Assembly (NCBI GenBank): GCA_005881595.1
Contig: VBBY01000021.1
Location: 1 to 39,976, forward strand
DNA from: Betaproteobacteria bacterium
GTDB lineage: Bacteria > Pseudomonadota > Gammaproteobacteria > Burkholderiales > SG8-39
Direction: 5' to 3'
DNA: 39,976 nt
Below the pieces are notes generated by a model. The model was not told the origin of the DNA. It saw only the letters and a program-made list of their open reading frames with translations, and made no database searches. Made by a program: the position numbers and the translations under genes. Each line of letters starts with the position of its first letter. Positions within the stretch are counted from its first letter, which is position 1. Below, piece after piece: positions 1-8,448 of the stretch.

Positions 1-417
1 TGCGCTGCCCGAGCCGGGCACCTGGGTGCCGATGATCGAGTCGCGGGACGCAAAGGGGACCGGCGGGCTATAGGTATCGGTTTCGTTTCCGTTGACCGGA
101 TCGACGAACAACGCGCCGTGGACACGCACACCCGCGTCGTCGTTCGTGAAGTAATTTTCGTTTCCGGCCTGGTCGCGGATGATCTTGACCTGCGCGCCGT
201 TGAAAGACCTGGTGCCGGCGACCGTCCTGGTCTCGGTGCTGCTGGTGGTGCCGTCGGACACGTTATAGGTCCAGGTGGCGCCGTCGGGGAGCGGAAAATA
301 CGGCGCCGAGGCAAACGCCGCCGCTTGCGTGCTGAACAGGCAGGCCGACAGGATCAGGGCAGCGCGCGCCACCGGCCGCGAACGGCGGCCGTTATTGGTA
401 GCCTTTGAGGTAGTCAT
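1..417 (-). CDS. hypothetical secreted protein, N-terminal part (runs off the window edge)
   Basis: Minus-strand open frame from ATG at 417 to the window edge: MTTSKATNNGRRSRPVARAALILSACLFSTQAAAFASAPYFPLPDGATWTYNVSDG...; signal-peptide-like N-terminus. Absent from the ORF track because no stop lies in the window. Confidence 0.65.
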   Translation of the reverse strand, partial: MTTSKATNNGRRSRPVARAALILSACLFSTQAAAFASAPYFPLPDGATWTYNVSDGTTSSTETRTVAGTRSFNGAQVKIIRDQAGNENYFTNDDAGVRVHGALFVDPVNGNETDTYSPPVPFASRDSIIGTQVPGSGSA

Positions 418-733
418 ATCCTTCCCTTTATCGGTACGACCGCGTTGCGACTATTTCATCGGGGTGACGCTACGCCTCATTGCCCACAGTGGCAATCGGA
501 AGCACGGCGTAGAACTCAGCGGCCCACAACGGTCCAGCAGCAGGTCGGTCTGTACGTCCATTCGGATCATGGCAAGGTAGCCCAAAGTCCACGATACTCG
601 AGTCCTATACTCCCGCGAACGCCTGACATTCTCAAGGGTTTTAGCGGACGGATTTGCGCGGCCGCGATGGTACTCGCCATCAGCTGCGGCGCGCACGCGG
701 CGTCTGACCTGCGCTTCCGCGCCGCTCCTCACC

Positions 734-739
734 TATAAT
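734..739 (+). promoter_or_regulatory. possible -10 box (TATAAT) upstream of the polysaccharide operon
   Basis: Exact TATAAT in 'cctcacctataatggcc'; no convincing -35 at 17 bp; followed by a leader of about 160 nt before the CDS at 903. Confidence 0.35.
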
Positions 740-902
740 GGCCGCGGGTTCCGAATAACAATCCGAACGGAGTTCCCGACCGGCCGCCGGGGGGCGCGCC
801 GTAGAGCAGGCTTTTGCAGGGAGGGAACACTCGATGATGCGTCGTTGTAGGCCGGTTCCCAATGTTCTTCGAGGAATGTAACGGAAATAAGCGAACTCTT
901 TT

Positions 903-1859
903 ATGCGGGCTGCCTGCGTGATTCACGAACTAGCAGAAGTCAAGTCAGTACACGTGGGACCCGGGACTAACATCTGGCAGTTTTGTGTAGTGCTGCAGAA
1001 CGCTGAGATTGGCGACAACTGCAATATCTGCTCACATTGTTTCATTGAAAATGACGTCGTAATCGGTAACAACGTCACGATAAAAAACGGCGTCCACATA
1101 TGGGATGGTGTCAGCATTGAAGACGACGTGTTCATTGGACCTAACGTAACTTTTTCGAACGATCTTTGGCCAAAGTCAAAACAGCGCCCGGAATCATTCG
1201 ACCGTACAGTTGTCAGGAAACAAGCGTCCATAGGAGCTAACGCCACCATTTTGCCGGGCGTTACTATCGGTCAGGGTGCCGTCGTCGGAGCGGGGGCGGT
1301 AGTTACTCGTTCTGTCCCTCCCTATGCGGTAGTCGTGGGAAATCCCGCTCGGATCATTCGTTACGCAAAGACTGACGAAGCCACGCCAGCTCCATTAGCC
1401 GTTCCAGGTCCGATAGAAAATCGCCCAGCGCGACAAGCTGTTTCCGTGGACGGGGTTTCGATTCACTATCTCCCGGTTTTCCGCGATATCCGGGGAGAAA
1501 TTGCTGTAGGGGAGTTCGAGAGAAGCATTCCGTTCTCGCCGCTTCGCTATTTCATAGTTTACGGAGTACCCAGCAAGGAAACCCGTGGCGAGCACGCACA
1601 CAGACAATGCCATCAATTCCTCATTTGCATTCGTGGAAGCTGCGCCATTGTGGCGGACGATGCCAAGCGGCGCATTGAAATACCTCTCGACTCGCCGGAC
1701 AAGGGTGTTCATCTACCGCCAATGACATGGGGCATCCAGTACAAGTATTCGTCTGATGCGATGCTTCTGGTATTCGCATCTCATTACTACGATCCAGCAG
1801 ACTATATCCGCGACTACTCGGATTTCGTCCGAATACGATCACAAGGTACGAGCAAGTAA
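903..1859 (+). CDS. bifunctional sugar N-acetyltransferase (left-handed beta-helix) / dTDP-4-keto-6-deoxyhexose 3,4-ketoisomerase (WxcM/FdtA-like cupin)
   Basis: N-terminal hexapeptide repeats ([31 protein letters not shown]...[12 protein letters not shown]) followed by a WxcM-like domain ([52 protein letters not shown]). Same domain order as FdtD-type enzymes. Confidence 0.88.
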   Translation: MRAACVIHELAEVKSVHVGPGTNIWQFCVVLQNAEIGDNCNICSHCFIENDVVIGNNVTIKNGVHIWDGVSIEDDVFIGPNVTFSNDLWPKSKQRPESFDRTVVRKQASIGANATILPGVTIGQGAVVGAGAVVTRSVPPYAVVVGNPARIIRYAKTDEATPAPLAVPGPIENRPARQAVSVDGVSIHYLPVFRDIRGEIAVGEFERSIPFSPLRYFIVYGVPSKETRGEHAHRQCHQFLICIRGSCAIVADDAKRRIEIPLDSPDKGVHLPPMTWGIQYKYSSDAMLLVFASHYYDPADYIRDYSDFVRIRSQGTSK

Positions 1860-1865
1860 ACAGGC

Positions 1866-2966
1866 ATGAAGGTTTCATTTCTCGACTTGCGCGGGCCATA
1901 TCTCGAGCTGAAAGACGAAATCGATCAAGCCATTCACCGGGTCGTCAATTCCGGTTGGTACATCCTCGGAGAAGAGGTTGATGCTTTTGAGGATCTCTAC
2001 GCCAAGTATTGTGGTGCAGCCCATTGCGTTGGCGTGGCGAATGGTTTGGATGCCTTGCACCTTGGATTACTAGCGCTTGGCGTAGGACCCGGCGATGAGG
2101 TGATCGTTCCGTCCAACACCTATATCGCCACGTGGTTGGCAGTCAGCCATACGGGCGCGGTGCCAGTGCCTTCAGAACCGGACAGGGGCACCTGCAACAT
2201 CAATCCTGTCGACATCGAAAGCATTATTACGTCTCGCACCAAAGCTATTATTCCTGTCCACCTTTACGGTCAGCCGGCAGACCTGGATCCGATTCTGGAG
2301 GTTGCACGCCGTTACGGTCTTAAGGTTCTTGAAGACGGCGCCCAAGCACATGGAGCCCGTTACCGAGGGAAACGCATCGGAGCTCACGGTGATGCAGTCG
2401 CATGGAGTTTCTACCCCAGCAAGAATCTCGGCGCTCTCGGTGATGGCGGAGCGATAACAACGAATAGCTCCGAAATCGCCGCGGCAGTCCGTCTGTTGCG
2501 CAATTACGGGTCCAGAAAGAAGGATGGAAATGAGGTGAAAGGCTTTAACAGCCGTCTAGATCCGCTACAGGCGGCGGTGCTTAGCGTGAAACTTAAGCAT
2601 CTCGATGAATGGAATAGCCGCCGTCGATATGTAGCCCGTCAGTACCTTCAGAAACTCGTAGACCTGGACCTGCTACTTCCCAATGTACCGGAGTGGGCGG
2701 AGCCTGTTTGGCACCTGTTTGTTGTGCGTTCAAGAACAAGAGACGAATTGCGGGCGGTGCTTAACGCCAGGGAGATCGCGACTATGATTCATTACCCGGT
2801 ACCGCCTCACCTGCAGCCGGCGTACGCTGACCTCGGTTTTGTGCGAGGTGCCTTCCCCATCTCAGAAGAGGTTCATGAAACGGTAGTTAGCCTTCCTATC
2901 GGGCCGCACGTCACAGACAGCGAGGTCGAAGCAGTCGTGAACGCAGTTCGCGACGCCTGCCTATAA
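1866..2966 (+). CDS. DegT/DnrJ/EryC1 (AHBA_syn) family sugar aminotransferase, FdtB/QdtB-like
   Basis: PLP aminotransferase signature SFYPSKNLGALGDGGAITT; GANVANGLDALHLGL-type N-terminus; adjacent to the ketoisomerase. Confidence 0.9.
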   Translation: MKVSFLDLRGPYLELKDEIDQAIHRVVNSGWYILGEEVDAFEDLYAKYCGAAHCVGVANGLDALHLGLLALGVGPGDEVIVPSNTYIATWLAVSHTGAVPVPSEPDRGTCNINPVDIESIITSRTKAIIPVHLYGQPADLDPILEVARRYGLKVLEDGAQAHGARYRGKRIGAHGDAVAWSFYPSKNLGALGDGGAITTNSSEIAAAVRLLRNYGSRKKDGNEVKGFNSRLDPLQAAVLSVKLKHLDEWNSRRRYVARQYLQKLVDLDLLLPNVPEWAEPVWHLFVVRSRTRDELRAVLNAREIATMIHYPVPPHLQPAYADLGFVRGAFPISEEVHETVVSLPIGPHVTDSEVEAVVNAVRDACL

Positions 2967-2984
2967 CCCACAGCGGCCGACGTT

Positions 2985-4247
2985 TTGTCTCTGGTACGGA
3001 CTAGCTACCTTAACGCAGTAGCGGTACTCGTCCGCATTGCGAGTGCTCTCGTACTCAACAAGATCCTGGCCATATTGGTCGGACCTTCCGGGTACGCTCT
3101 GATCGGTCAAATCCAGAATGTCGTCTCAATAATGGCAGGTATCGCCGGGGGAGCGATTAGCACTGGCGTAGTGAAGGCTACAGCTGAGCATTTCGACGAT
3201 GACACCCGGCAATACGCAATATGGAGAACAGCCTTTCGGTTATCTATCTGGACGACATTGCTTGCAGCAGCCTTATTATTCCTTTTCAGGCGACAGTTAG
3301 GAATTTGGCTCTTTCATCGAGGCGATCTGACAGACGTTCTTGTCTGGCTTGTTTTGGCGTTGCCTGCGATGTGTGCGAACACGCTATTTTTAGCCATATT
3401 AAATGGTAAGAAAGAGGTTGGCGCTTACGTCATTGCCAATGCGTCAGGCACCCTCCTAGCCCTGTCGGTAACTGCAGCAATGACCGCTGCATTCGGAATT
3501 CGTGGTGCGCTCATCGCTGTGGCCATCAGTCCGGCCGTTGCAATTACGGCATCGGTAGTCCTTATTTCACGGACGCCTTGGTTCCGGCCTCAATATATCT
3601 GGGGCCCGACTGATTTCACATCGCTGCGCGAGCTGTCGAAGTATGCGTTGATGATGCTTACGACCGCAGTATGCACGCCGATCGCGCAAACCCTGATACG
3701 AAATCATCTTGGAGAGACAATTGGATGGGAATCAGCCGGATATTGGCAGGCTGTTTCGAAAATCAGCGAGATCTACCTGATGCTGATTATCGGGCCATTG
3801 GCGGTTTATTACCTTCCGAGAATTGCCGAGATTCGGAGATCGGAAGAACTGCGATCGGAAGTTGTAAGGGTTTACCGATTCTCGCTGCCACTTGCGGCCG
3901 GCTTCGCCCTAGGGATTTATCTAATGCGTGACACGTTGGTCATATTGCTGTTCGCGTCCAATTTCCGGCCGATGACCGAATTGTTTGGTTGGCAGCTGGC
4001 TGGCGACGTGGTCAAGATCGCGTCGTGGGTGCTTGGTTATGTTTTGCTTGGAAAGGCAGCCGCTAAAGCATTCATAGCAACCGAAGTATTGTTCAGCATT
4101 TCGCTAGTGATATTTACCTGGCTCCTAACTGGATATTTCGGCTTAAAGGGAGCCACGATGGCTTACTTTGTCAGCTATGTGCTCTACCTGCTTATACTGG
4201 CTTTCGTCGTCAAACGGGTAATACGCTTTCAAACCATGGCGGCATGA
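2985..4247 (+). CDS. O-antigen/polysaccharide flippase (Wzx-like, MOP superfamily)
   Basis: Many TM segments; 'SYLNAVAVLVRIASALVLNKILAILVGPSGYALIGQIQNVVSI' is typical of WzxE-like translocases; TTG start. Confidence 0.85.
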   Translation: MSLVRTSYLNAVAVLVRIASALVLNKILAILVGPSGYALIGQIQNVVSIMAGIAGGAISTGVVKATAEHFDDDTRQYAIWRTAFRLSIWTTLLAAALLFLFRRQLGIWLFHRGDLTDVLVWLVLALPAMCANTLFLAILNGKKEVGAYVIANASGTLLALSVTAAMTAAFGIRGALIAVAISPAVAITASVVLISRTPWFRPQYIWGPTDFTSLRELSKYALMMLTTAVCTPIAQTLIRNHLGETIGWESAGYWQAVSKISEIYLMLIIGPLAVYYLPRIAEIRRSEELRSEVVRVYRFSLPLAAGFALGIYLMRDTLVILLFASNFRPMTELFGWQLAGDVVKIASWVLGYVLLGKAAAKAFIATEVLFSISLVIFTWLLTGYFGLKGATMAYFVSYVLYLLILAFVVKRVIRFQTMAA

Positions 4248-5326
4248 GAATTCTTGTCCCAATCCTGTCTTTTGGGCGCGCCGGCGGATACCGCGTGCTT
4301 TCAGAGCTTGCGAACAACTGGGTCTCTCGCAATCACGACGTGGATTTCCTGAGTCCGGACAGCAGCGATGAACCTTACTTTCCAACAAAAGCGGAGATTC
4401 GGTGGGTAAACGGCGAAGGGGTTGTTTCCGCGCAACGACAGGCGAAGGCGAAGCCAAGCGGACGCTATCATCTTCAGGCTTTGTCGCGCGGCTTGAAAGT
4501 TGTGGGACATGAGTACGACGTCATACTAGCAAATCACTCGCTGACCGCATGGCCCGTTGCGTTGGCGGCGTGTGGTAACGCGAAGAAGTTCTACTACGTG
4601 CAAGCCTACGAGCCCGAATACTATGCCAACAGGCGAACAATCAAAGGATATGTTCTCGCGTTCATGACGGCGCTTTCATATCATTTGCCGATAAAGCGAA
4701 TCGCCAACTCGCCCATATATTTTCGTTACAGAAACTTGCGGACTTCTTGCTTCGTTCCTCCGGGTATTGATCTTTCGATATTCAAGCCAGGGAAAGATGC
4801 CAAGGATTTAGAGCGTGCAGAAAGTATCGTCATAGGCTGTATCGGACGGTATGAGCCCGAAAAAGGAACGATCTATGTACTGCGCGCATTCGAAAAGCTT
4901 CACCAAAGGGACCGGAGATTTCAATTGCGAGTTGCTTACGGCAATCTGCCGGAAGGTTGGAAACATGACGGCTGCGAGATCGTAGTACCGAAGAACGACC
5001 AGGAGCTCGCGAGCTACTATCGCAGCCTGGACATCCTTGTCGCGCCGGGAACTGTCCAGCATGGGGCGCCGCATTATCCAGTTCTGGAGGGCCTGGCTTG
5101 TGGAATTCCAGTTGTTACCACGGGCTACATGGGTGCGACGCCCGATACAGCGTGGATCGTTGGTAATCGAGATGTAAATTCGATCTGCGACGCCATAAGC
5201 CGACTAGTCGCCGATCCACTTACACGACAGCAAAAATCCAATCAAGGGCGCATTGTTGCGCGCGCGTACTCATGGGACAGCGTCGCTGATCAAATGCTAA
5301 CAGTGTTCAACGGTGAGCTGTCCTAG
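4244..5326 (+). CDS. glycosyltransferase, GT4-like (group 1)
   Basis: IGCIGRYEPEKGTIYVLRAFEKL and VAPGTVQHGAPHYPVLEGLACGIPVVTTGYMGA motifs; overlaps the flippase stop (ATGA). Confidence 0.85.
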   Translation: MRILVPILSFGRAGGYRVLSELANNWVSRNHDVDFLSPDSSDEPYFPTKAEIRWVNGEGVVSAQRQAKAKPSGRYHLQALSRGLKVVGHEYDVILANHSLTAWPVALAACGNAKKFYYVQAYEPEYYANRRTIKGYVLAFMTALSYHLPIKRIANSPIYFRYRNLRTSCFVPPGIDLSIFKPGKDAKDLERAESIVIGCIGRYEPEKGTIYVLRAFEKLHQRDRRFQLRVAYGNLPEGWKHDGCEIVVPKNDQELASYYRSLDILVAPGTVQHGAPHYPVLEGLACGIPVVTTGYMGATPDTAWIVGNRDVNSICDAISRLVADPLTRQQKSNQGRIVARAYSWDSVADQMLTVFNGELS

Positions 5327-5455
5327 TTGTCAACCTCAAGTTACTCACCCAAAACTCGACGTGATAATTGCTGCGGAGAGAACATGCGCTTTATACGCAT
5401 TGGAAAACGAATTAGCGTCTAATCTCACTTACCTGGCGGCGCCCGCCGGCATCGA

Positions 5456-6553
5456 ATGATCTATCTCACTGCGTTTTCCATTCTGGCTGTCGCGTTTGGC
5501 CAGATCCACCGCCTGCGAGCGCCCGCGCTGGCGGCTTGCGTGGCAGCCGCGGTGCTAGCGACGATGGCGGCGTTGCGCGGCGCTGATGTCGGCAGGGACT
5601 TCCTCAATTACCAAGAGTGGTATCAGTTCACCACGGAGGACGCGTCCTTTCTGGAGCGTCCCTTCCACCTGGAAGCGATCTACTTCGGCCTCAACGATGC
5701 TCTCTCGTCGGTCGGATTGCCGTTCCGAGCCTTCCTTTGGGGCATCGCCGCCATCTCCATTTTCATCAAGGCGAAAGTGATCCTGAGCTTTTCGAGCCGG
5801 CCGGCAGCGCCAGCCATCGCGCTGCTCGTATTTGCGCTGACCTTCTACCTACTGCATGACTTCAGCCAGGTCCGCGCCGGAGCGGCGGTTGCTCTGCTCT
5901 TCGCCGGACTTCTCGCGCTAGCCAATGGCAGCCGGGCACGATTTCTTTGCCTCGCCATCCTCGCGTGCGGGTTTCACGCTGCGGCAGTGTTCGGTTTGCT
6001 GTTTCTGCTGCCGGCGCACGGACGTCGTTCCAGGGTCGTCGACGCGATCTTTGTGCTTGGCACGTTCGCAGCGCTGGCAAGCGCACTCGCCGACACCCCG
6101 GCGGTGGGGTTCGCGTCGGAGTGGGCCACCGAGCTCGATCCACGGCTCGCAATCTACGTCGAATATTCTCTCACCGGCATCTCGGAAGCGGCCAATCCCT
6201 TTTCGGTTCCCGCCCTTCTGGCGCTTGCTTTGGCTCTGTCCCTGTTCGTCGGGCGGCAGCCGCCGGAAACAGTCGCGACGGGCACTAGAGACCGCGTTGC
6301 CATCACGCATTTGCGCCGCAGCATTCTTGCCGGGGTTTGCTGCCTCGCACTGCTCTATGCGTTCCGGGACATCGGCTTGCGCCTGTACGAGCTGAGCGTG
6401 TCCTTCATTCCGCTCGCGGCTGCCATTCTGTTCTCACGAAAACGAAGAATCCTGCCGAAGTTGCTGCTGGTTCTGTGGTGTGTTGCGACAGCCTACATCT
6501 ACGTCTTCCGGGAAAATCCGCTGGTCGAGCCCTACATGATGAGTCTGTCGTAG
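5456..6553 (+). CDS. EpsG-family polymerase (Wzy-like)
   Basis: Polytopic protein; 'RGADVGRDFLNYQEWYQ', 'FLLHDFSQVRAGAAVALL' resemble EpsG family signatures. Confidence 0.75.
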   Translation: MIYLTAFSILAVAFGQIHRLRAPALAACVAAAVLATMAALRGADVGRDFLNYQEWYQFTTEDASFLERPFHLEAIYFGLNDALSSVGLPFRAFLWGIAAISIFIKAKVILSFSSRPAAPAIALLVFALTFYLLHDFSQVRAGAAVALLFAGLLALANGSRARFLCLAILACGFHAAAVFGLLFLLPAHGRRSRVVDAIFVLGTFAALASALADTPAVGFASEWATELDPRLAIYVEYSLTGISEAANPFSVPALLALALALSLFVGRQPPETVATGTRDRVAITHLRRSILAGVCCLALLYAFRDIGLRLYELSVSFIPLAAAILFSRKRRILPKLLLVLWCVATAYIYVFRENPLVEPYMMSLS

Positions 6554-6558
6554 GCCGC

Positions 6559-7428
6559 ATGGCTGCAGCCCGCGTTCTCGCAGTGGTGGTGGTATTCGGC
6601 AAGGCTCCCAAGGACGTGCCTTGCCTCGCTCAATTGAGGCAATGGCAGTCCGAAGGGCACGAAGGACCGGGATTTCGGCTCTCCCACGTTTTAATTTATG
6701 ACAATAGCGCGGTGTCGTCGGCCGATTTCAAGCCCCTCGTCTCGCAAGACGCGACCTATGTGCACGACCGCGCCAATGGCGGTACACGAGCGGCCTACCA
6801 TTCAGCTCTGCGGCAGGCGCGTGCACTGAAGTGCGACTGGTTGCTGCTTCTTGACCACGACACGGTTTTGCCGGCGGACTATCTGCGCGCTTCGTACGCG
6901 GCCCTGGAGAACAATGCATGCCCGCAAGAAATCGGCGCCATCGTTCCTTCGGTCACCGTGGACGGCCGGGTTGCATCACCGTCCATCATCAAACACTATG
7001 GACGCGTGATACCGGGCCGAGCTGCTCGTGCATCCGCGAGCGGATCTGTAACCGCAATCGCCTCTGCGGCCTTCATACGCACGGAACATATGGCTGACGT
7101 TGCTCCCATCCCGGCCGACTTCGGTCTCGACTATCTCGATCATTGGCTGTTCCGCTCGCTGACTGCACAGGGTCGAAAAATTGCAGTCTCAGGCGCAGAG
7201 GTCAATCATTCATTGTCGGTGTGGGCAATGGAGTCGATGCCGGCGTCCCGCTATCAGAGCATCCTGAGGGCCGAATATCGTTTCCTTCGGGATGCGCCCG
7301 GCTTCGCCGCATCACGTTATTTCGCATGGCACGCGCTCAGAACGTTCAAGATGGCATTGCGCATGCGAACATGGCGCTTGATTCGCACCTGCCTAAAGCA
7401 CTTCGTGACGATCCTCGCGCATCGATGA
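6559..7428 (+). CDS. glycosyltransferase family 2 (rhamnosyltransferase-like)
   Basis: VLAVVVVFGKAP...LIYDNSAVSS...DWLLLLDHDTVLPADYL; start at ATG 6559 rather than the 6337 ORF start, which overlaps the upstream CDS. Confidence 0.8.
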   Translation: MAAARVLAVVVVFGKAPKDVPCLAQLRQWQSEGHEGPGFRLSHVLIYDNSAVSSADFKPLVSQDATYVHDRANGGTRAAYHSALRQARALKCDWLLLLDHDTVLPADYLRASYAALENNACPQEIGAIVPSVTVDGRVASPSIIKHYGRVIPGRAARASASGSVTAIASAAFIRTEHMADVAPIPADFGLDYLDHWLFRSLTAQGRKIAVSGAEVNHSLSVWAMESMPASRYQSILRAEYRFLRDAPGFAASRYFAWHALRTFKMALRMRTWRLIRTCLKHFVTILAHR

Positions 7429-8186
7429 GTCCGCCGCAGCATTCCACCGCCTCGATCGCGATGGCGACATATAACGGCGTCCGATTTTTGGAAGAACAGA
7501 TCCAGTCTGTCCGCTCGCAAATGCAGGCCGGCGACGAGCTCGTCATCGTCGACGACGCTTCGACCGACGGGACGGTGAAGCTTCTCGAGCAGCTGCAGTT
7601 TCCGCGGATGCAGGTCTACCGTAATTCAAAGAACCTCGGCGCGGCAGGGACGTTCGATCGGGCCCTGAGCCTGACCCGTAACGACGTGGTCTTCCTGTGC
7701 GACCAGGATGACGTGTGGCTGCCCGGCAAGCGACAGGCGTTCGTGGAGTCGTTTCTGCGCGATAGGCGATGCAGCGTCGTCGTTTCCGATGCCGAGGTGA
7801 TTGACGCCGTCGGCAGGACTCTGGCTGCGTCATTCATGCAAACGCGCGGCGGATTCAGCGGGTCCTTGTGGTCGACGCTCTACAAGAACCGGTTCCTCGG
7901 GTGCTGCATGGCGCTGCGTCGGGACGTGCTGCGCATGGGGCTGCCTATTCCGCCTACGGTGCCCCAGCACGACATGTGGCTCGGCCTGCTCGGCAGAGAA
8001 ATTGGCAACGTGCACTACCTTTCGGCCGCGTATCTTCGCTATCGGCGGCATGAGAGGAATACCAGCCCTTCGCGCCCTGCCTCGATACCGACCATGGTGC
8101 GCTGGCGTGCATCGCTGCTGTTATTGACGCGGCGGCGACTATGGGAGCATCGGGCGCGGCGGGCGGGTGGCCAAAGCCAGGAGTGA
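7425..8186 (+). CDS. glycosyltransferase family 2
   Basis: ASIAMATYNGVRFLEEQIQSVRSQMQAGDELVIVDDASTDGT, FLCDQDDVWLPGK; ATGA overlap with the upstream gene; start at 7425. Confidence 0.9.
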   Translation: MSPPQHSTASIAMATYNGVRFLEEQIQSVRSQMQAGDELVIVDDASTDGTVKLLEQLQFPRMQVYRNSKNLGAAGTFDRALSLTRNDVVFLCDQDDVWLPGKRQAFVESFLRDRRCSVVVSDAEVIDAVGRTLAASFMQTRGGFSGSLWSTLYKNRFLGCCMALRRDVLRMGLPIPPTVPQHDMWLGLLGREIGNVHYLSAAYLRYRRHERNTSPSRPASIPTMVRWRASLLLLTRRRLWEHRARRAGGQSQE

Positions 8187-8342
8187 CTAGCCGCCTCGGA
8201 TGCACCTCGTTGGCGACGAGTACTAGGTGATGGTCCTCGCACTCTATGGCCAGCCTAGTTACGTCGACGAGCTGCGAGACCTCATGGTTGCGGCGCACTT
8301 GCGCTGTGTGCGCCTGAGCACGTATATAGCCCGTTCGTAGTA

Positions 8343-8373
8343 TTGACAGATGTCCCGCGGCGCGAGGTAAGCT
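8343..8373 (+). promoter_or_regulatory. possible sigma-70 promoter (TTGACA-N19-TAAGCT)
   Basis: TTGACA at 8343-8348, weak -10 TAAGCT at 8368-8373, about 75 nt upstream of the fused transferase gene. Confidence 0.3.
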
Positions 8374-8448
8374 AGTACCTGAGGGTTCGGAGCGGGGTTC
8401 GCGAGGCCCAGGTTCCGCCCGAAGCCTTATTGCAGGGGGGGACTTGGG

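Noticed and set aside
660-738. Signal-peptide-like stretch AAAMVLAISCGAHAASDLRFRAAPHL
   Set aside because: Short, ends at a stop right at the TATAAT box; could be chance or a decayed gene end. Not enough to call.
8227-8340. 38-codon ORF VMVLALYGQPSYVDELRDLMVAAHLRCVRLSTYIARS between the GT2 and fused transferase genes
   Set aside because: Looks mildly coding but has no clear ribosome site or family; could be a decayed fragment. Insufficient support.
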